Source of the DNA: Erythrobacter sp. HL-111
Lineage (GTDB): Bacteria; Pseudomonadota; Alphaproteobacteria; Sphingomonadales; Sphingomonadaceae
Length of the DNA: 64,000 bases
Direction of reading: 5' to 3'
Assembly (NCBI RefSeq): GCF_900105095.1
Contig: NZ_LT629743.1
Coordinates: forward strand, 992,001-1,056,000
In this document: one piece after another, positions 1-8,702 of the stretch
How positions within the stretch are numbered: position 1 is the stretch's first letter
How the letters are laid out: every line of letters starts with the position of its first letter
Notes under the pieces: generated by a model
The model's database searches: none
Seen by the model: the letters and a program-made list of their open reading frames with translations, nothing else
Told to the model about the DNA's origin: nothing
Made by a program: the position numbers and the translations under genes

Positions 1-321
1 GTCGAGCCGTTCCTGCGCCCGCGCCAGCTTCGCCTCGGTCTGTGCGGCGGCTTTCGCCTTGGCTTCGGCGATCAGGCCCTGGGCGCGGGCGCGGTTCTCG
101 GCCTCGCGGGCCTTCCATGCCTCCTCCTGCTCGTCGGCGGCATCGCGCGCGGCCTGGGCGGCGGCGAGGTCGTCGGCGATCTGGCGGTCGCGCAGCTGCA
201 CCGTCTCCATCACCTTGGGCACCATGCCGCGCCCGATCAGGAAAAAGGTGATGCCGAAGAACACCAGCGTCCAGAGAACCTGGCTGGAGAAGAATTCGGC
301 GAGCTGGGATATCTGGGGCAT
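1..321 (-). CDS. atpF': ATP synthase F0 subunit b' (partial)
   Basis: Peripheral-stalk subunit of the F1F0 ATP synthase, which holds F1 static against the rotating c-ring. Only the first 107 residues are present; the gene runs off the left edge. It opens with MPQISQ, has one membrane segment (about residues 10-30, VLWTLVFFGITFFLIG), then the motif RGMVPKVMETVQLRD and a long Ala/Glu/Lys/Arg-rich coiled-coil helix. The MPQ start and the MVPKV motif favour the b' form that precedes b in alphaproteobacteria, rather than b itself, but the two are hard to separate in a fragment. It lies 71 bp downstream of atpE on the same strand, in the usual order atpI-B-E-F'. Confidence 0.85.
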   Translation of the reverse strand, partial: MPQISQLAEFFSSQVLWTLVFFGITFFLIGRGMVPKVMETVQLRDRQIADDLAAAQAARDAADEQEEAWKAREAENRARAQGLIAEAKAKAAAQTEAKLARAQERLD

Positions 322-392
322 GGCCGGTCCCGGTCAGCTTGGGGAAAGGAACGGGGGCGCCGACGCGCTGCGCCTGGCGCCCCCGGAACGCG

Positions 393-620
393 TCAGGCGA
401 CGAAGATCAGGATCATCGCGACGACGAAGGCCAGCAGGCCCAGGAGTTCCGCCGCGGCAAAGCCGATGAACAGGCGGCCCTGCTGCCCGTCGGCCGCGCC
501 CGGGTTGCGCAGCGCGCTTTCGAGGAACGAACCGAAGACGTTGCCCACGCCGATCGCCGCCATGCCGGCACCGATCGCTGCGAGGCCGGCGCCGACGAGC
601 TTGGCTGCTTCAGGATCCAT
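393..620 (-). CDS. atpE: ATP synthase F0 subunit c
   Basis: Proteolipid of the proton-translocating c-ring in the inner membrane. It has 75 residues, the normal family length, in two hydrophobic hairpin helices. The Gly/Ala-rich first helix reads AGLAAIGAGMAAIGVGNVFG. A polar loop follows, then the second helix AAELLGLLAFVVAM, whose Glu58 is the expected proton-binding carboxylate. The lack of sodium-type Gln/Glu pairs suggests a proton-driven enzyme (inference). It sits between atpB and the b' gene in the F0 operon. Confidence 0.95.
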   Translation of the reverse strand: MDPEAAKLVGAGLAAIGAGMAAIGVGNVFGSFLESALRNPGAADGQQGRLFIGFAAAELLGLLAFVVAMILIFVA

Positions 621-669
621 TTCAAAACTCCTTTGAATTCAGAACTGTTGGGAAGGAAAGAGAGGTGAC

Positions 670-1458
670 TTAGTGAAGGTTCTCGGCGTCGTTGATGTAC
701 AGCGACGTGAGCAGCGCGAAGACATAGGCCTGGATGCCCGCGACGAGGATTTCGAGCGCGCTGATGGCGACCATCAGGACGAAGCTCGGAATGCCGATGA
801 ACCCGCCGAAGACCGGCCCGGCATTGACGCTGTCGATCACGAAGCTCGAGAGAACCTTGAGCAGGACGTGGCCGGCCATCATCGCCACGAACAGGCGCAG
901 CGCGAGGCTGAAGGGGCGCACGAGGAAGGAGATCAGTTCGATCACCGGGATCAGCCAGATCAGCCACAGCGGCGTGCCGTGCGGCACGAAGAGCGAGAAG
1001 AAATGCAGGCCATGGCGCCAGAACCCGACGATGAGGACGATCGAGAAGCTCAGGATCGCGAGCACGCCGGTGACGGTGAAGTGGCTGGTGAAGGTGAAGG
1101 GATGCACCCCGAATACGCCGATCGGCAGCAGGCCGAGCAGGTTCGCGAAGAGGATGAACATGAACAGCGAGAAGATGTAGGGGACGTATTTGCGCCCCGC
1201 CTTGCCGACATTCGCTTCGAGCATGTCGTCGATGAAGCCGGTGAAGCTTTCCACCGCCATCTGCCAGCGCCCGGGGACGAGCTCGCGCTTCATGCCGCCC
1301 GCGACGAAGGCCCACAGGAGCAGGACGGTGATCGCCATCCACAGGGCCGAATTGGTGAACGCGATGTTGAAGCCCGCCAGTTCCCAGCTTTCCGAGCCGA
1401 ACAGGGGCTCCAGCATGAACTGCTTCATCGGATCGACTTTGCCTTGTTCGGCTGCCAC
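670..1458 (-). CDS. atpB: ATP synthase F0 subunit a
   Basis: Stator subunit a, which forms the two proton half-channels against the c-ring. It has 262 residues with five or six membrane helices. The conserved stretch RPFSLALRLFVAMMAGHV carries the essential arginine (LALRL), and the C-terminal helix contains EILVAGIQAYVFALL. The N-terminus includes an amphipathic segment (MKQFMLEPLFG) and the W-containing first helix typical of alphaproteobacterial AtpB. It lies 49 bp upstream of atpE and 56 bp downstream of atpI, and all read the same way. Confidence 0.95.
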   Translation of the reverse strand: MAAEQGKVDPMKQFMLEPLFGSESWELAGFNIAFTNSALWMAITVLLLWAFVAGGMKRELVPGRWQMAVESFTGFIDDMLEANVGKAGRKYVPYIFSLFMFILFANLLGLLPIGVFGVHPFTFTSHFTVTGVLAILSFSIVLIVGFWRHGLHFFSLFVPHGTPLWLIWLIPVIELISFLVRPFSLALRLFVAMMAGHVLLKVLSSFVIDSVNAGPVFGGFIGIPSFVLMVAISALEILVAGIQAYVFALLTSLYINDAENLH

Positions 1459-1514
1459 GATGTCGGTCCCTGATCCCTATGTGAAGCGCGCCCTTCCGGG
1501 CGGACCCGCCGCGC

Positions 1515-1859
1515 TCACCCGTCCTCGGGCTCGTCCAGCTTGTCCTCGGGGCGCGCATTCGCCGCACGAATGATGTTCCTGAAGGCCACCACCGTCCCGA
1601 GGAACAGGCCGACCAACAGGCCCCAGGGCAATGTCCCGGCGAGCGCGTCAACCGCCCAGCCGATCACACTGCCTCCGATGATCCCGCCGAGCAGGTCCGC
1701 CAGCGCGCGGTTCCCGGCGCGATAATTCGCATCGGTCCCCTGCACCTTTGGCCGGTTGCGCTGTTCCTCACGCTCGCGTGCGGCCTTGAGCCGCGCTTCG
1801 AGCGCGTCGATCCGCGCATCCTCGGCATTGGATTCTCGGGCGGGTTTCTCGTCGCTCAT
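1515..1859 (-). CDS. atpI: AtpI/AtpZ-type F0 assembly protein
   Basis: Small membrane protein that opens the F0 operon. In the family it helps assemble the c-ring and may move Mg2+; that role is known from homologues, not shown here. Of 114 residues, the first 60 are charged (a short coiled coil EARLKAAREREEQRNR). Two membrane segments follow, LADLLGGIIGGSVIGWAVDAL and WGLLVGLFLGTVVAFRNII, and then an acidic tail. The glycine-rich first helix and the FRNIIRAA motif fit AtpI/AtpZ-like proteins. The F1 genes are not in this window, consistent with the split F0/F1 arrangement of alphaproteobacteria. Confidence 0.85.
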   Translation of the reverse strand: MSDEKPARESNAEDARIDALEARLKAAREREEQRNRPKVQGTDANYRAGNRALADLLGGIIGGSVIGWAVDALAGTLPWGLLVGLFLGTVVAFRNIIRAANARPEDKLDEPEDG

Positions 1860-1920
1860 GCCTGCTTTCCGTCAAGGGTCGCGAGACACGTTCAGTGAGG
1901 TGCCCGCCGAGGGCGCGGAC

Positions 1921-1949
1921 CCCTTAGAAGGGGGCCAAACCCAAGTCAA
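1921..1949 (-). promoter_or_regulatory. Candidate promoter of the F0 operon
   Basis: On the minus strand TTGACT (plus-strand agtcaa at 1944-1949) lies 17 nt before TAAGGG, or 15 nt before TCTAAG, about 65 bp upstream of atpI. The -35 matches consensus at five of six positions and the -10 is weak. A perfect TATAAT also occurs on the minus strand at about 1972-1977 but has no clear -35. The rest of the 1860-2074 gap shows no gene. Confidence 0.35.
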
Positions 1950-2074
1950 CCGTGGGGGAGCGGGAGCGGTCGATTATATGACAACTCCTTGAGCGGGCGC
2001 GAGGCACGGCCCATGCACGCTGCCCATGCACGCTGCCCGTGCGCGCGGCCCCGCCCGCACGGCCCGCCGCCGGA

Positions 2075-2467
2075 TCAGGGGCATCTCGGATCGCGTTCGG
2101 GCGGAGCGCTGGTGCGGGTCTTCCACGTGCCGTCGGGCGCTTCGTACATTTCCCCCGGTGCGGTCTGCGCGATCGCCTGGCAGCCGGCGGTGAAGGCGTA
2201 TTCCTCGATCGTCGCGTTGTTCTGCTGCGCCCGGCGGGCGTAGACCGCGCGGCGCTTGATGTTGATGTCGTCGACCAGGCGCTGGAGTTCGGGGGTCGGC
2301 TGGCCGACGATGCCGAGATAGCCGTCCCTGCCCTCGCCCACCATGCCGCCCGCGCGCGCGGCGGCATAGGCCGGGTCGCGCTGGGCCATCGCGGGGGCGG
2401 CGAACCCCACTGCCAGCGCCGCGCCCGCAGCCGCCGCGAACACCGCGTTTCGCACCTGAGACCTCAT
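2075..2467 (-). CDS. ydbL: YdbL family periplasmic protein (DUF1318)
   Basis: Exported 130-residue protein with a Sec signal peptide ending in AAPAMA-Q. The mature part has the YdbL/DUF1318 features GYLGIVGQPTPELQRLVDDIN and KRRAVYARRAQQNN, followed by a C-terminal Cys pair. In E. coli ydbL is the third gene of ydbH-ynbE-ydbL, and the same order is seen here on the minus strand. Recent work in enterobacteria ties YdbH and YnbE to phospholipid transport to the outer membrane, with YdbL as a modulator of YnbE. The role here is inferred from that context. Confidence 0.85.
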   Translation of the reverse strand: MRSQVRNAVFAAAAGAALAVGFAAPAMAQRDPAYAAARAGGMVGEGRDGYLGIVGQPTPELQRLVDDINIKRRAVYARRAQQNNATIEEYAFTAGCQAIAQTAPGEMYEAPDGTWKTRTSAPPERDPRCP

Positions 2468-2501
2468 CGCATTCCTCCAAAGGGCGGCGCATCCTTCCGT
2501 G

Positions 2502-2699
2502 TCAGAAGATGTCCGCGTTCTCCTCGATCGTATTGGCCGCGTCCTCGGCCAGCCGGTAGATCACTTCCTGCCGGATGTTGATGTTGAGCTCGATCACGAT
2601 CGGCTCGTCGGGCGCGTTGACGTTGATGCACCCGCCGAGCGGCGCGAAAGCGCCGAGCGCGAACACGCCCGCCGCCGTCCTCTTCCATCGCCCCGCCAT
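2502..2699 (-). CDS. ynbE: YnbE family lipoprotein
   Basis: Small outer-membrane lipoprotein of 65 residues. The signal segment GVFALGAFAPLGGC gives a lipobox with Cys24, followed by INVNAPDEPIVIELNINIRQE, a beta-strand-like repeat typical of YnbE. I chose the ATG at 2699 because GGGGAGGA lies just before it; a start at 2774 would overlap the ydbH stop as ATGA and add 25 residues before the signal peptide. The YnbE family is thought to stack with YdbH to bridge the periplasm. It sits between ydbH and ydbL. Confidence 0.85.
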   Translation of the reverse strand: MAGRWKRTAAGVFALGAFAPLGGCINVNAPDEPIVIELNINIRQEVIYRLAEDAANTIEENADIF

Positions 2700-2770
2700 G
2701 GTTCCTCCCCGAACGCGCCTTGCGGCAGCGGTCTTGGCAGCACCGGCGGGTCCGGTCAATTTGCTCGGCT

Positions 2771-5700
2771 TCATAGGTTCACTTCGCTTTCGGGCAGTTG
2801 AACGGGCGGGTCTTCGGGCCGGGTCGCCTCGTCCGGCCCGGGCGGTTCGCTGCCGGGTCCGGGGGCGGGTGCGGGTCCGGGAGCGGGTGCGGGTCCGGGC
2901 CGGGGCGTGCGCGGGACGAAGCGTCCGTCCTGCGTCTTCAGCAGGCCGCGATCGACCGGGTTGCCGAGATAATCCGCGTCCCAGAAGGAGCGCACCATGG
3001 TCGCAAGCTGGTGGAAGTTCTGCGAACGCACGTTGATCTTGAACCGGATCGGCAGGCGCGACAGGCGTCGGGTGACGAAATTGCGGCTCGCCCCCTCGCC
3101 CTGGCCGACCCCGTCGAAGGTGAAGCGGGTGACGATCTCCCCCGCGAGGCTCCCCTCGAGCGCGACCGCCATGCGCGTGTAGTCGAGCGAGCGCAGCGCG
3201 TTGAAGGCGAAATTGGCCATCGCCCCCATGTCCTCGTAGGTCAGTTCCCCGACATAGGCGACGTTCCCGCCGGGCGGGCGCGAGAGCAGCAGGCCCTCCT
3301 CTATCCGCCCGTTCCCGTCCGCATCGAACACGATCGGCACCACCCCGTCGAAGGTTCCGGTGGCGGAAAGATTGGTCAGCTCCATCTCCGCGACGAAGCG
3401 CGCGGCCTCGAGCCCGACGATCTCGAAGACATAGGCTTTCTCGCCGGACCTGCCGTAATCGAGATCGACCGGGCGCATGACGAGCGTCCCGCCCATGAAG
3501 GGCCAGCGCGCGTCCTCGACGCGCACGATCCGCCCCTCGCTGAGCGAGAAGGCGACGCGTCCGGCCAGCACCTCGACGCCGGGATTGATCGTCTCGATCG
3601 TCACGACCTGCCCCGGCGCGGTGGTGAGCGCGAGGAGGTCGGTGAAGACGATCTCCCCCGCAAGCCCCGTCAGCGGGCCGAAGGCGGCGGCAAGGTCCAG
3701 GTCGTCGGTGCGGAAGCGGCCCGAACTGGTCACCCCCTCGCCGTCCCACTCGATTCCCCCCTCGCCGGTGATCGTGCCCTCGACGTCGGCGACGACGCCC
3801 TTGGCGAGGTAGGTGAGATCGTCGGGAGCGAGCCTGTCGCCGAACACGACGCCGGGCACGTCGAGCACCGCGCTGCCCCGCGCCGTTTCGAGATCGTGCC
3901 GGATCGCGACCCGGGTCACCAGTGCATCGGAGCCGGGGTGGCGCAGGGCGGCTTCGGCCTGCACGGTCCGGCCGTCGATGGCGAGCACCGCATCGCGCGC
4001 GATGAGCGGCTCGAACCGCGCCTCGCCCCCGGTCCGCTCGGACAGGAGGAAGGCGCCCCGGTCGAGCGAGAGCACGCCCTCCTCGTAGGCCCAGCGGCCC
4101 GAAAGCGCGGCGAGATCGAGCGGCACCGGATCAAGCGCCGCGGTGCCCCCGGCGAACTCGCCCGCAAGCGTCTCGCCCACCGTGCCCGTCAGCGTGGCGG
4201 CGGCGAGACGCACCGCGGCCTCGTCCTCGCCCAGCACGACATCGAGGCCGTCGAGGGCGAATCCCTCCGGCGAGGTCAGCACCGCGCGCTCCGCCGCCAG
4301 CCGTAGCCGCGTCTCGCCCAGCCGCCCGTCCAGCGCGAGATCCCGCGTGGCGAGCGAGAGGCGGAGCGCCTCGTCATAGGCCAGCATCGCGCCCGTGCCG
4401 TGCGGGCAGAGCGTCACGCTTTCCCGCCCGAGCGCGAGATCGGCATAGACGAGCCGGTCGAAGGAGACGCGCGTGCAGCCCCGCCCGAACGAGAGCCGGC
4501 CGTCCGCATAGCTCCCCGCGAGCGGCAGGGCGAAACCCTCGATCCGCCCGCCGGGGATCGGCCCGCTCGCCTCGGCGCGGCCGGCGAAGGTGATCGCGCC
4601 CGCAGCCTGGCGCAGCTCCATGCCCGGGACCGAGATCCGCGCGCCCTCCGCCTCGTAAGGGGCCATGGCGAGCCGGAAGACAAGCTCGCCGCTTTCGCCC
4701 GCCTGCTCCATCCGCCCGGTGATCCGAGGCAGGCCCGCGCCGCCCGTCACCAGGTTGCCGCGCAGCGCCCCGCCCGCCCAGCTCACCCGCGAGGCGGCGA
4801 GGATCGTCTCGCCCCCGCGCGCGGCGAGCCGCGCTTCGGGCACGAGGACCGAAAGCGCGCCGTCCTCCTGCCGCAGCGTCACGTCGGCGCGCAAAGTGCC
4901 TCCCGCCATCGCGGCGTCGAGATTGCGCGCGAACTTGCGGGTCAGCGGGGCGAGCAGGGTGTCCTCGAAACTGTCCCCGAACGCGGCGAGGTCCGCCCCG
5001 TCAAGCGCGGCGATCGCCACCCCCTCGCCCGTGAGCCGCGCGTCCCATTCGCTGCGCGCGAAACCGCCGACGCTGCGCAGCGCCCCGTCCGCGGCCAGGC
5101 TGTCAAAGCGCGCAAGACCAGTGTCGACCCCGCGCGCGGCAAGATCGTGGCGCAAGTTGAAGATGCCGCCCTTCCAGCCGACCTGCCCGTTCCCGCCGAG
5201 CCGCTGCGCGGCAAGCCCCTCTCCCGCAAGCCCCGCTGCGGCGAGGCCGAACCCGCCTTCGAGCGAATCGAGCGATGGCGCCAGCGCGAGCCGCGCGGCG
5301 ATGTCGGCGCGCGCGACCCGGGTGCCGCCGCATTTCGCCCCGCGCAGCCGGATCGGCCCGGCGAAGGAGGGTGCGCCGTCATCGGTGGTGATCGCACCAT
5401 AGAGCGACGCGCGGGCCGCGCGGCAATCGCCGCTGCCGATGCCGGGCGCGGTCGCGGCGATCGTGCCGGCAAAGCCGTCATCGAGCCGGCCCGACCCCTC
5501 GGCCTTGACGCCGACGTTTCCGTAATCGGTTTCGATCAGGGCGCGCCCGTCGACGAGTTCGAGCGCGAGGTCCGGCAGGCCCGCTTCGCCCTCGCCGGGT
5601 TCGAGCAGCGGATCGAGCGCGCCCGCGCTGAACGTGCCATCGCGATAACTGGCGTGGAGCCGCGGGCGCACCAGCCGTACCCGGCCGATCGCGGGGAGGC

Positions 5701-6031
5701 CGAGCATGTAATCGATCCCGATCACCGCCCGCTCGATTACCAGGTCGGGCCGTGCGGGATCGCCCACCACGATGTTCGCCAGCACCTGTTGCCGCGGCCC
5801 GACCGAGACGATGTCGTAGCTGGCCGGGATGTCGAGCTCCTCCAGCGCGTCGTCGATCACGCCGACCGCGATCCTTTCGCGGGCGGACCATCCGAGGAGC
5901 GCCGCGACGACCAGCGCGAGCAAGAGGGCGGCGAGGATCGTCGGCCCCCGGCGCGCGGGCCGGGGGTCAGCGGACACGCCTTCGGGACCTTCATCGGGGG
6001 CACTCGCCATCGTGCCGCCCACTTGCGCCAC
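2771..6031 (-). CDS. ydbH: YdbH family AsmA-like phospholipid transport protein
   Basis: Large 1086-residue envelope protein with an N-terminal signal anchor (ILAALLLALVVAALLGW). A long repetitive beta-rich body follows (AsmA/TamB/YhdP-like fold), ending in a Pro/Gly-rich tail (PAPGPAPAPGPG). The C-terminal region with LDYGRSGEKAYVFEIVGLE and the FNALRSLDYTRMAVALEG segment matches the dicarboxylate-transport/YdbH domain. In E. coli YdbH, TamB and YhdP together carry phospholipids to the outer membrane. It is the first gene of ydbH-ynbE-ydbL. A second Met at residue 8 is a possible start. The next gene upstream, radC, is divergent. Confidence 0.85.
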   Translation of the reverse strand: MAQVGGTMASAPDEGPEGVSADPRPARRGPTILAALLLALVVAALLGWSARERIAVGVIDDALEELDIPASYDIVSVGPRQQVLANIVVGDPARPDLVIERAVIGIDYMLGLPAIGRVRLVRPRLHASYRDGTFSAGALDPLLEPGEGEAGLPDLALELVDGRALIETDYGNVGVKAEGSGRLDDGFAGTIAATAPGIGSGDCRAARASLYGAITTDDGAPSFAGPIRLRGAKCGGTRVARADIAARLALAPSLDSLEGGFGLAAAGLAGEGLAAQRLGGNGQVGWKGGIFNLRHDLAARGVDTGLARFDSLAADGALRSVGGFARSEWDARLTGEGVAIAALDGADLAAFGDSFEDTLLAPLTRKFARNLDAAMAGGTLRADVTLRQEDGALSVLVPEARLAARGGETILAASRVSWAGGALRGNLVTGGAGLPRITGRMEQAGESGELVFRLAMAPYEAEGARISVPGMELRQAAGAITFAGRAEASGPIPGGRIEGFALPLAGSYADGRLSFGRGCTRVSFDRLVYADLALGRESVTLCPHGTGAMLAYDEALRLSLATRDLALDGRLGETRLRLAAERAVLTSPEGFALDGLDVVLGEDEAAVRLAAATLTGTVGETLAGEFAGGTAALDPVPLDLAALSGRWAYEEGVLSLDRGAFLLSERTGGEARFEPLIARDAVLAIDGRTVQAEAALRHPGSDALVTRVAIRHDLETARGSAVLDVPGVVFGDRLAPDDLTYLAKGVVADVEGTITGEGGIEWDGEGVTSSGRFRTDDLDLAAAFGPLTGLAGEIVFTDLLALTTAPGQVVTIETINPGVEVLAGRVAFSLSEGRIVRVEDARWPFMGGTLVMRPVDLDYGRSGEKAYVFEIVGLEAARFVAEMELTNLSATGTFDGVVPIVFDADGNGRIEEGLLLSRPPGGNVAYVGELTYEDMGAMANFAFNALRSLDYTRMAVALEGSLAGEIVTRFTFDGVGQGEGASRNFVTRRLSRLPIRFKINVRSQNFHQLATMVRSFWDADYLGNPVDRGLLKTQDGRFVPRTPRPGPAPAPGPAPAPGPGSEPPGPDEATRPEDPPVQLPESEVNL

Positions 6032-6078
6032 AAGCGCGGCAAAGGCAATGAAGCAGGCAGGCGAAAGGGACGCAGCGC

Positions 6079-6828
6079 TTGCCGCAAGGGGACGACAGCT
6101 TCGATTTCGGGGAGGAGCGCCCGCCCGCGCCCCGCTCCTTCGTTTCGGACGCGGGCAGCCACGCCGGCTCGGGCCACCGCGCCCGCCTGCGCGAGCGGCT
6201 GCTGAAAGGCGGGGCCGAGGCGCTCGCCGATTACGAGGTGCTCGAATACCTGCTCTTCGCCGCGATCCCGCGCGGCGACACCAAGCCGATCGCCAAGGCC
6301 CTGCTCGCCCGGTTCGGCAGCCTTGCCGGCGTGCTCAACGCCGATCCCAAGGCGCTCCAGCGGACGAGGGGCGTGGGCGAGAACACCGCGGCGGCGCTGA
6401 AGGCGGTCGCCACCGCCTCGCGTCGCATGGCGCGCAGCGAGGTCGGCAAAAAGCCGGTGCTCGGCAGCTGGCAGGCGCTGATCGACTACCTCACCGCCGA
6501 CATGGCGCATCTCACGGTCGAGCGGGTGCGGGTGCTCTACCTCGACACCAGGAACCGCCTGATCGACGACCACCACCTCGCCGACGGGACCATCGACGAG
6601 GCGAGCCTTCACCCGCGCGAGGTGATCCGCCGGGCGATGGACGTGGGCGCGGCGGCGCTGATCCTCGTCCACAATCACCCCAGCGGCCATCCCGAGCCGA
6701 GCCGCGCGGACATCGACGTCACCCGCCGGATCGCGGAGGCCGGCCGCCTGCTGGGCGTCACTGTCCACGACCATGTCATCGTCGGGCGCGAGGGCCATGC
6801 GAGCCTGCGCGCGAAGGGGCTGATCTAG
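6079..6828 (+). CDS. radC: RadC family JAB-domain protein
   Basis: RadC/YicR-type protein of 249 residues. The N-terminal part holds a helix-hairpin-helix-like segment (LARFGSLAGVLNADPKALQRTRGVGENTAAALKA, split here for length only). The C-terminal MPN/JAB domain has the metal signature H-x-HPSG-x6-S (HNHPSGHPEPSRAD). Despite its old name, a DNA-repair role is doubtful, and the biochemical function of the family is not settled. No in-frame ATG is available, so the start is TTG at 6079. It is divergent from ydbH with a 47-bp gap. Confidence 0.88.
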   Translation: MPQGDDSFDFGEERPPAPRSFVSDAGSHAGSGHRARLRERLLKGGAEALADYEVLEYLLFAAIPRGDTKPIAKALLARFGSLAGVLNADPKALQRTRGVGENTAAALKAVATASRRMARSEVGKKPVLGSWQALIDYLTADMAHLTVERVRVLYLDTRNRLIDDHHLADGTIDEASLHPREVIRRAMDVGAAALILVHNHPSGHPEPSRADIDVTRRIAEAGRLLGVTVHDHVIVGREGHASLRAKGLI

Positions 6829-6899
6829 GGCGGGGCTTGATCTCGCCGCTTCCGGGGCCTAGCCGCCCCTCACCCAATTCCATTCATCCGGAGCCCCCG

Positions 6900-8210
6900 A
6901 TGGTCCCCCGCTACGCCCGCCCCGCCATGACCGCCCTGTGGGAGCCGGAGGCGAAATACCGCATCTGGTTCGAGATCGAGGCCCATGCGACCGAGAAGCT
7001 CGGCGAGCTCGGCGTCGTCCCGAAATCCGCGGCGAAGGCGTTGTGGGACTGGTGGGCGACCGATCCCGTCATCGACGTCGCGGCGATCGACGCGATCGAG
7101 GCGGTAACCAGGCACGACGTGATCGCCTTCCTCACCTGGGTGGCCGAACAGGTCGGGGAAGAAGCGCGCTTCATGCACCAGGGCATGACCAGTTCCGACG
7201 TGCTCGACACGACGCTCTCGGTGCAGCTGGCACGCGCCACCGACATCCTTCTCGACGACATGGACGCGCTGCTCGCCGCGATCAGGACGCGCGCGGAAGA
7301 GCACAAGTACACGCCGACCATCGGTCGCAGCCACGGCATCCACGCCGAGCCGGTGACCTTCGGGCTCAAGCTCGCGCAGGCCTATGCCGAATTCGACCGC
7401 TGCCGCGAGCGGCTGGTCGCCGCGCGCAGGGAAATCGCCACCTGCGCGATCAGCGGCGCGGTCGGCACCTTCGCCAATATCGACCCCGCGGTCGAAGCCC
7501 ATGTGGCAGGGAAGCTCGGTCTCGCGGTCGAGCCGATCAGCACGCAGGTCATCCCGCGCGACCGCCACGCGATGTATTTTGCGACGCTCGCCGTCATCGC
7601 GGGCAGCATCGAACGGCTGGCGGTGGAAATCCGCCACCTCCAGCGCACCGAGGTGCTGGAGGCGGAGGAATATTTCTCCCCCGGCCAGAAGGGCTCGAGC
7701 GCGATGCCGCACAAGCGCAACCCGGTGCTGACCGAGAACCTCACCGGGCAGGCGCGCATGATCCGCAGCTTTGCCCTCCCCGCGCTCGAGAACGTCGCGC
7801 TGTGGCACGAGCGGGACATCTCGCATTCCTCGGTCGAACGCTTCATCGGCCCGGACGCGACGATCACGCTCGACTTCGCGCTCGCGCGGCTGACGGGCGT
7901 TCTCGAAAAGCTGCTGGTCTATCCCGAGCGGATGCAGAAGAACCTCGATGCCATGGGCGGCCTCGTCCATTCGCAGCGCGTGCTGCTGGCGCTCACCCAG
8001 GCGGGGATCAGCCGCGAGGACGCCTATGCCATCGTCCAGCGCAACGCGATGAAGGTGTGGGAATCGCAAGGCGCGCTCGGGCTGCTCGACCTGCTCAAGG
8101 CCGATCCGGACGTCACCGCGGCGCTGGGCGAGGCCGAGCTCGAGGAGAAGTTCGACCTCGCCTACCACTTCCGCCACGTCGACACGATCTTCGCGCGGGT
8201 GTTCGCTTGA
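6900..8210 (+). CDS. purB: Adenylosuccinate lyase
   Basis: Fumarase/aspartase-superfamily enzyme that acts twice in purine synthesis: it splits SAICAR to AICAR and adenylosuccinate to AMP, releasing fumarate each time. It has 436 residues. The family signature GSSAMPHKRNP is complete, the catalytic His region HQGMTSSDVLDTT is present, and the segment RSHGIHAEPVTFGLK fits PurB. The start is the ATG at 6900 (MVPRYARPAM), with cGGAGccc upstream. It stands alone between radC and lapA. Confidence 0.95.
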   Translation: MVPRYARPAMTALWEPEAKYRIWFEIEAHATEKLGELGVVPKSAAKALWDWWATDPVIDVAAIDAIEAVTRHDVIAFLTWVAEQVGEEARFMHQGMTSSDVLDTTLSVQLARATDILLDDMDALLAAIRTRAEEHKYTPTIGRSHGIHAEPVTFGLKLAQAYAEFDRCRERLVAARREIATCAISGAVGTFANIDPAVEAHVAGKLGLAVEPISTQVIPRDRHAMYFATLAVIAGSIERLAVEIRHLQRTEVLEAEEYFSPGQKGSSAMPHKRNPVLTENLTGQARMIRSFALPALENVALWHERDISHSSVERFIGPDATITLDFALARLTGVLEKLLVYPERMQKNLDAMGGLVHSQRVLLALTQAGISREDAYAIVQRNAMKVWESQGALGLLDLLKADPDVTAALGEAELEEKFDLAYHFRHVDTIFARVFA

Positions 8211-8292
8211 CGCCGCAAGCGTCGGGGGTGGACCTCCCCGCCAGATCGCCTAGGCTGGTGCGGATCGCGCAACACGAGAGGAACGAGCCCGC

Positions 8293-8700
8293 ATGCAGAT
8301 CGTGAGAACCATCGTGTGGGTGTTGATCGTCATCGCGGTCCTTGCCTTTTCCCTGTTCAACTGGGAGCCGGTCGAGATCACGCTGTGGGACAACCTCGTG
8401 CTCGAAACGAAGGTCCCCGCGCTCGTCATCATCGCCTTCCTGCTCGGCCTGGTGCCGATGTGGCTCTACCATCGCAGCGTGAAATGGAGCCTCAGGCGAC
8501 GCATCCGCAGCCTCGAGAACTCGCTCAAGTCGAACGCGCTCTCGCGCCGGCACGAACCCCATCACGGCGATACGCCTGCCCCTGCCACCGCACCCACCCC
8601 TGTCCCCGCCCCGGTGCACGATCCGGCGCCCAAAAGTGTGGACAGCGACGGAGCGAGCGGCGACACGCTCGCGCCGGTCCCGCGCAATCCCTCGGAGTGA
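8293..8700 (+). CDS. lapA: LapA domain membrane protein (DUF1049)
   Basis: Membrane protein of 135 residues with two N-terminal membrane helices (VWVLIVIAVLAFSLFNW and ALVIIAFLLGLVPMWLYH). A basic segment SLRRRIRSLENSL follows, and then a Pro/Ala/His-rich tail that is probably disordered. This is the LapA/DUF1049 pattern; in E. coli LapA works with LapB in LPS assembly control. The tail is longer than in most family members. It ends 2 bp before the pyrF start codon, so the two genes are probably cotranscribed. Confidence 0.85.
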   Translation: MQIVRTIVWVLIVIAVLAFSLFNWEPVEITLWDNLVLETKVPALVIIAFLLGLVPMWLYHRSVKWSLRRRIRSLENSLKSNALSRRHEPHHGDTPAPATAPTPVPAPVHDPAPKSVDSDGASGDTLAPVPRNPSE

Positions 8701-8702
8701 AC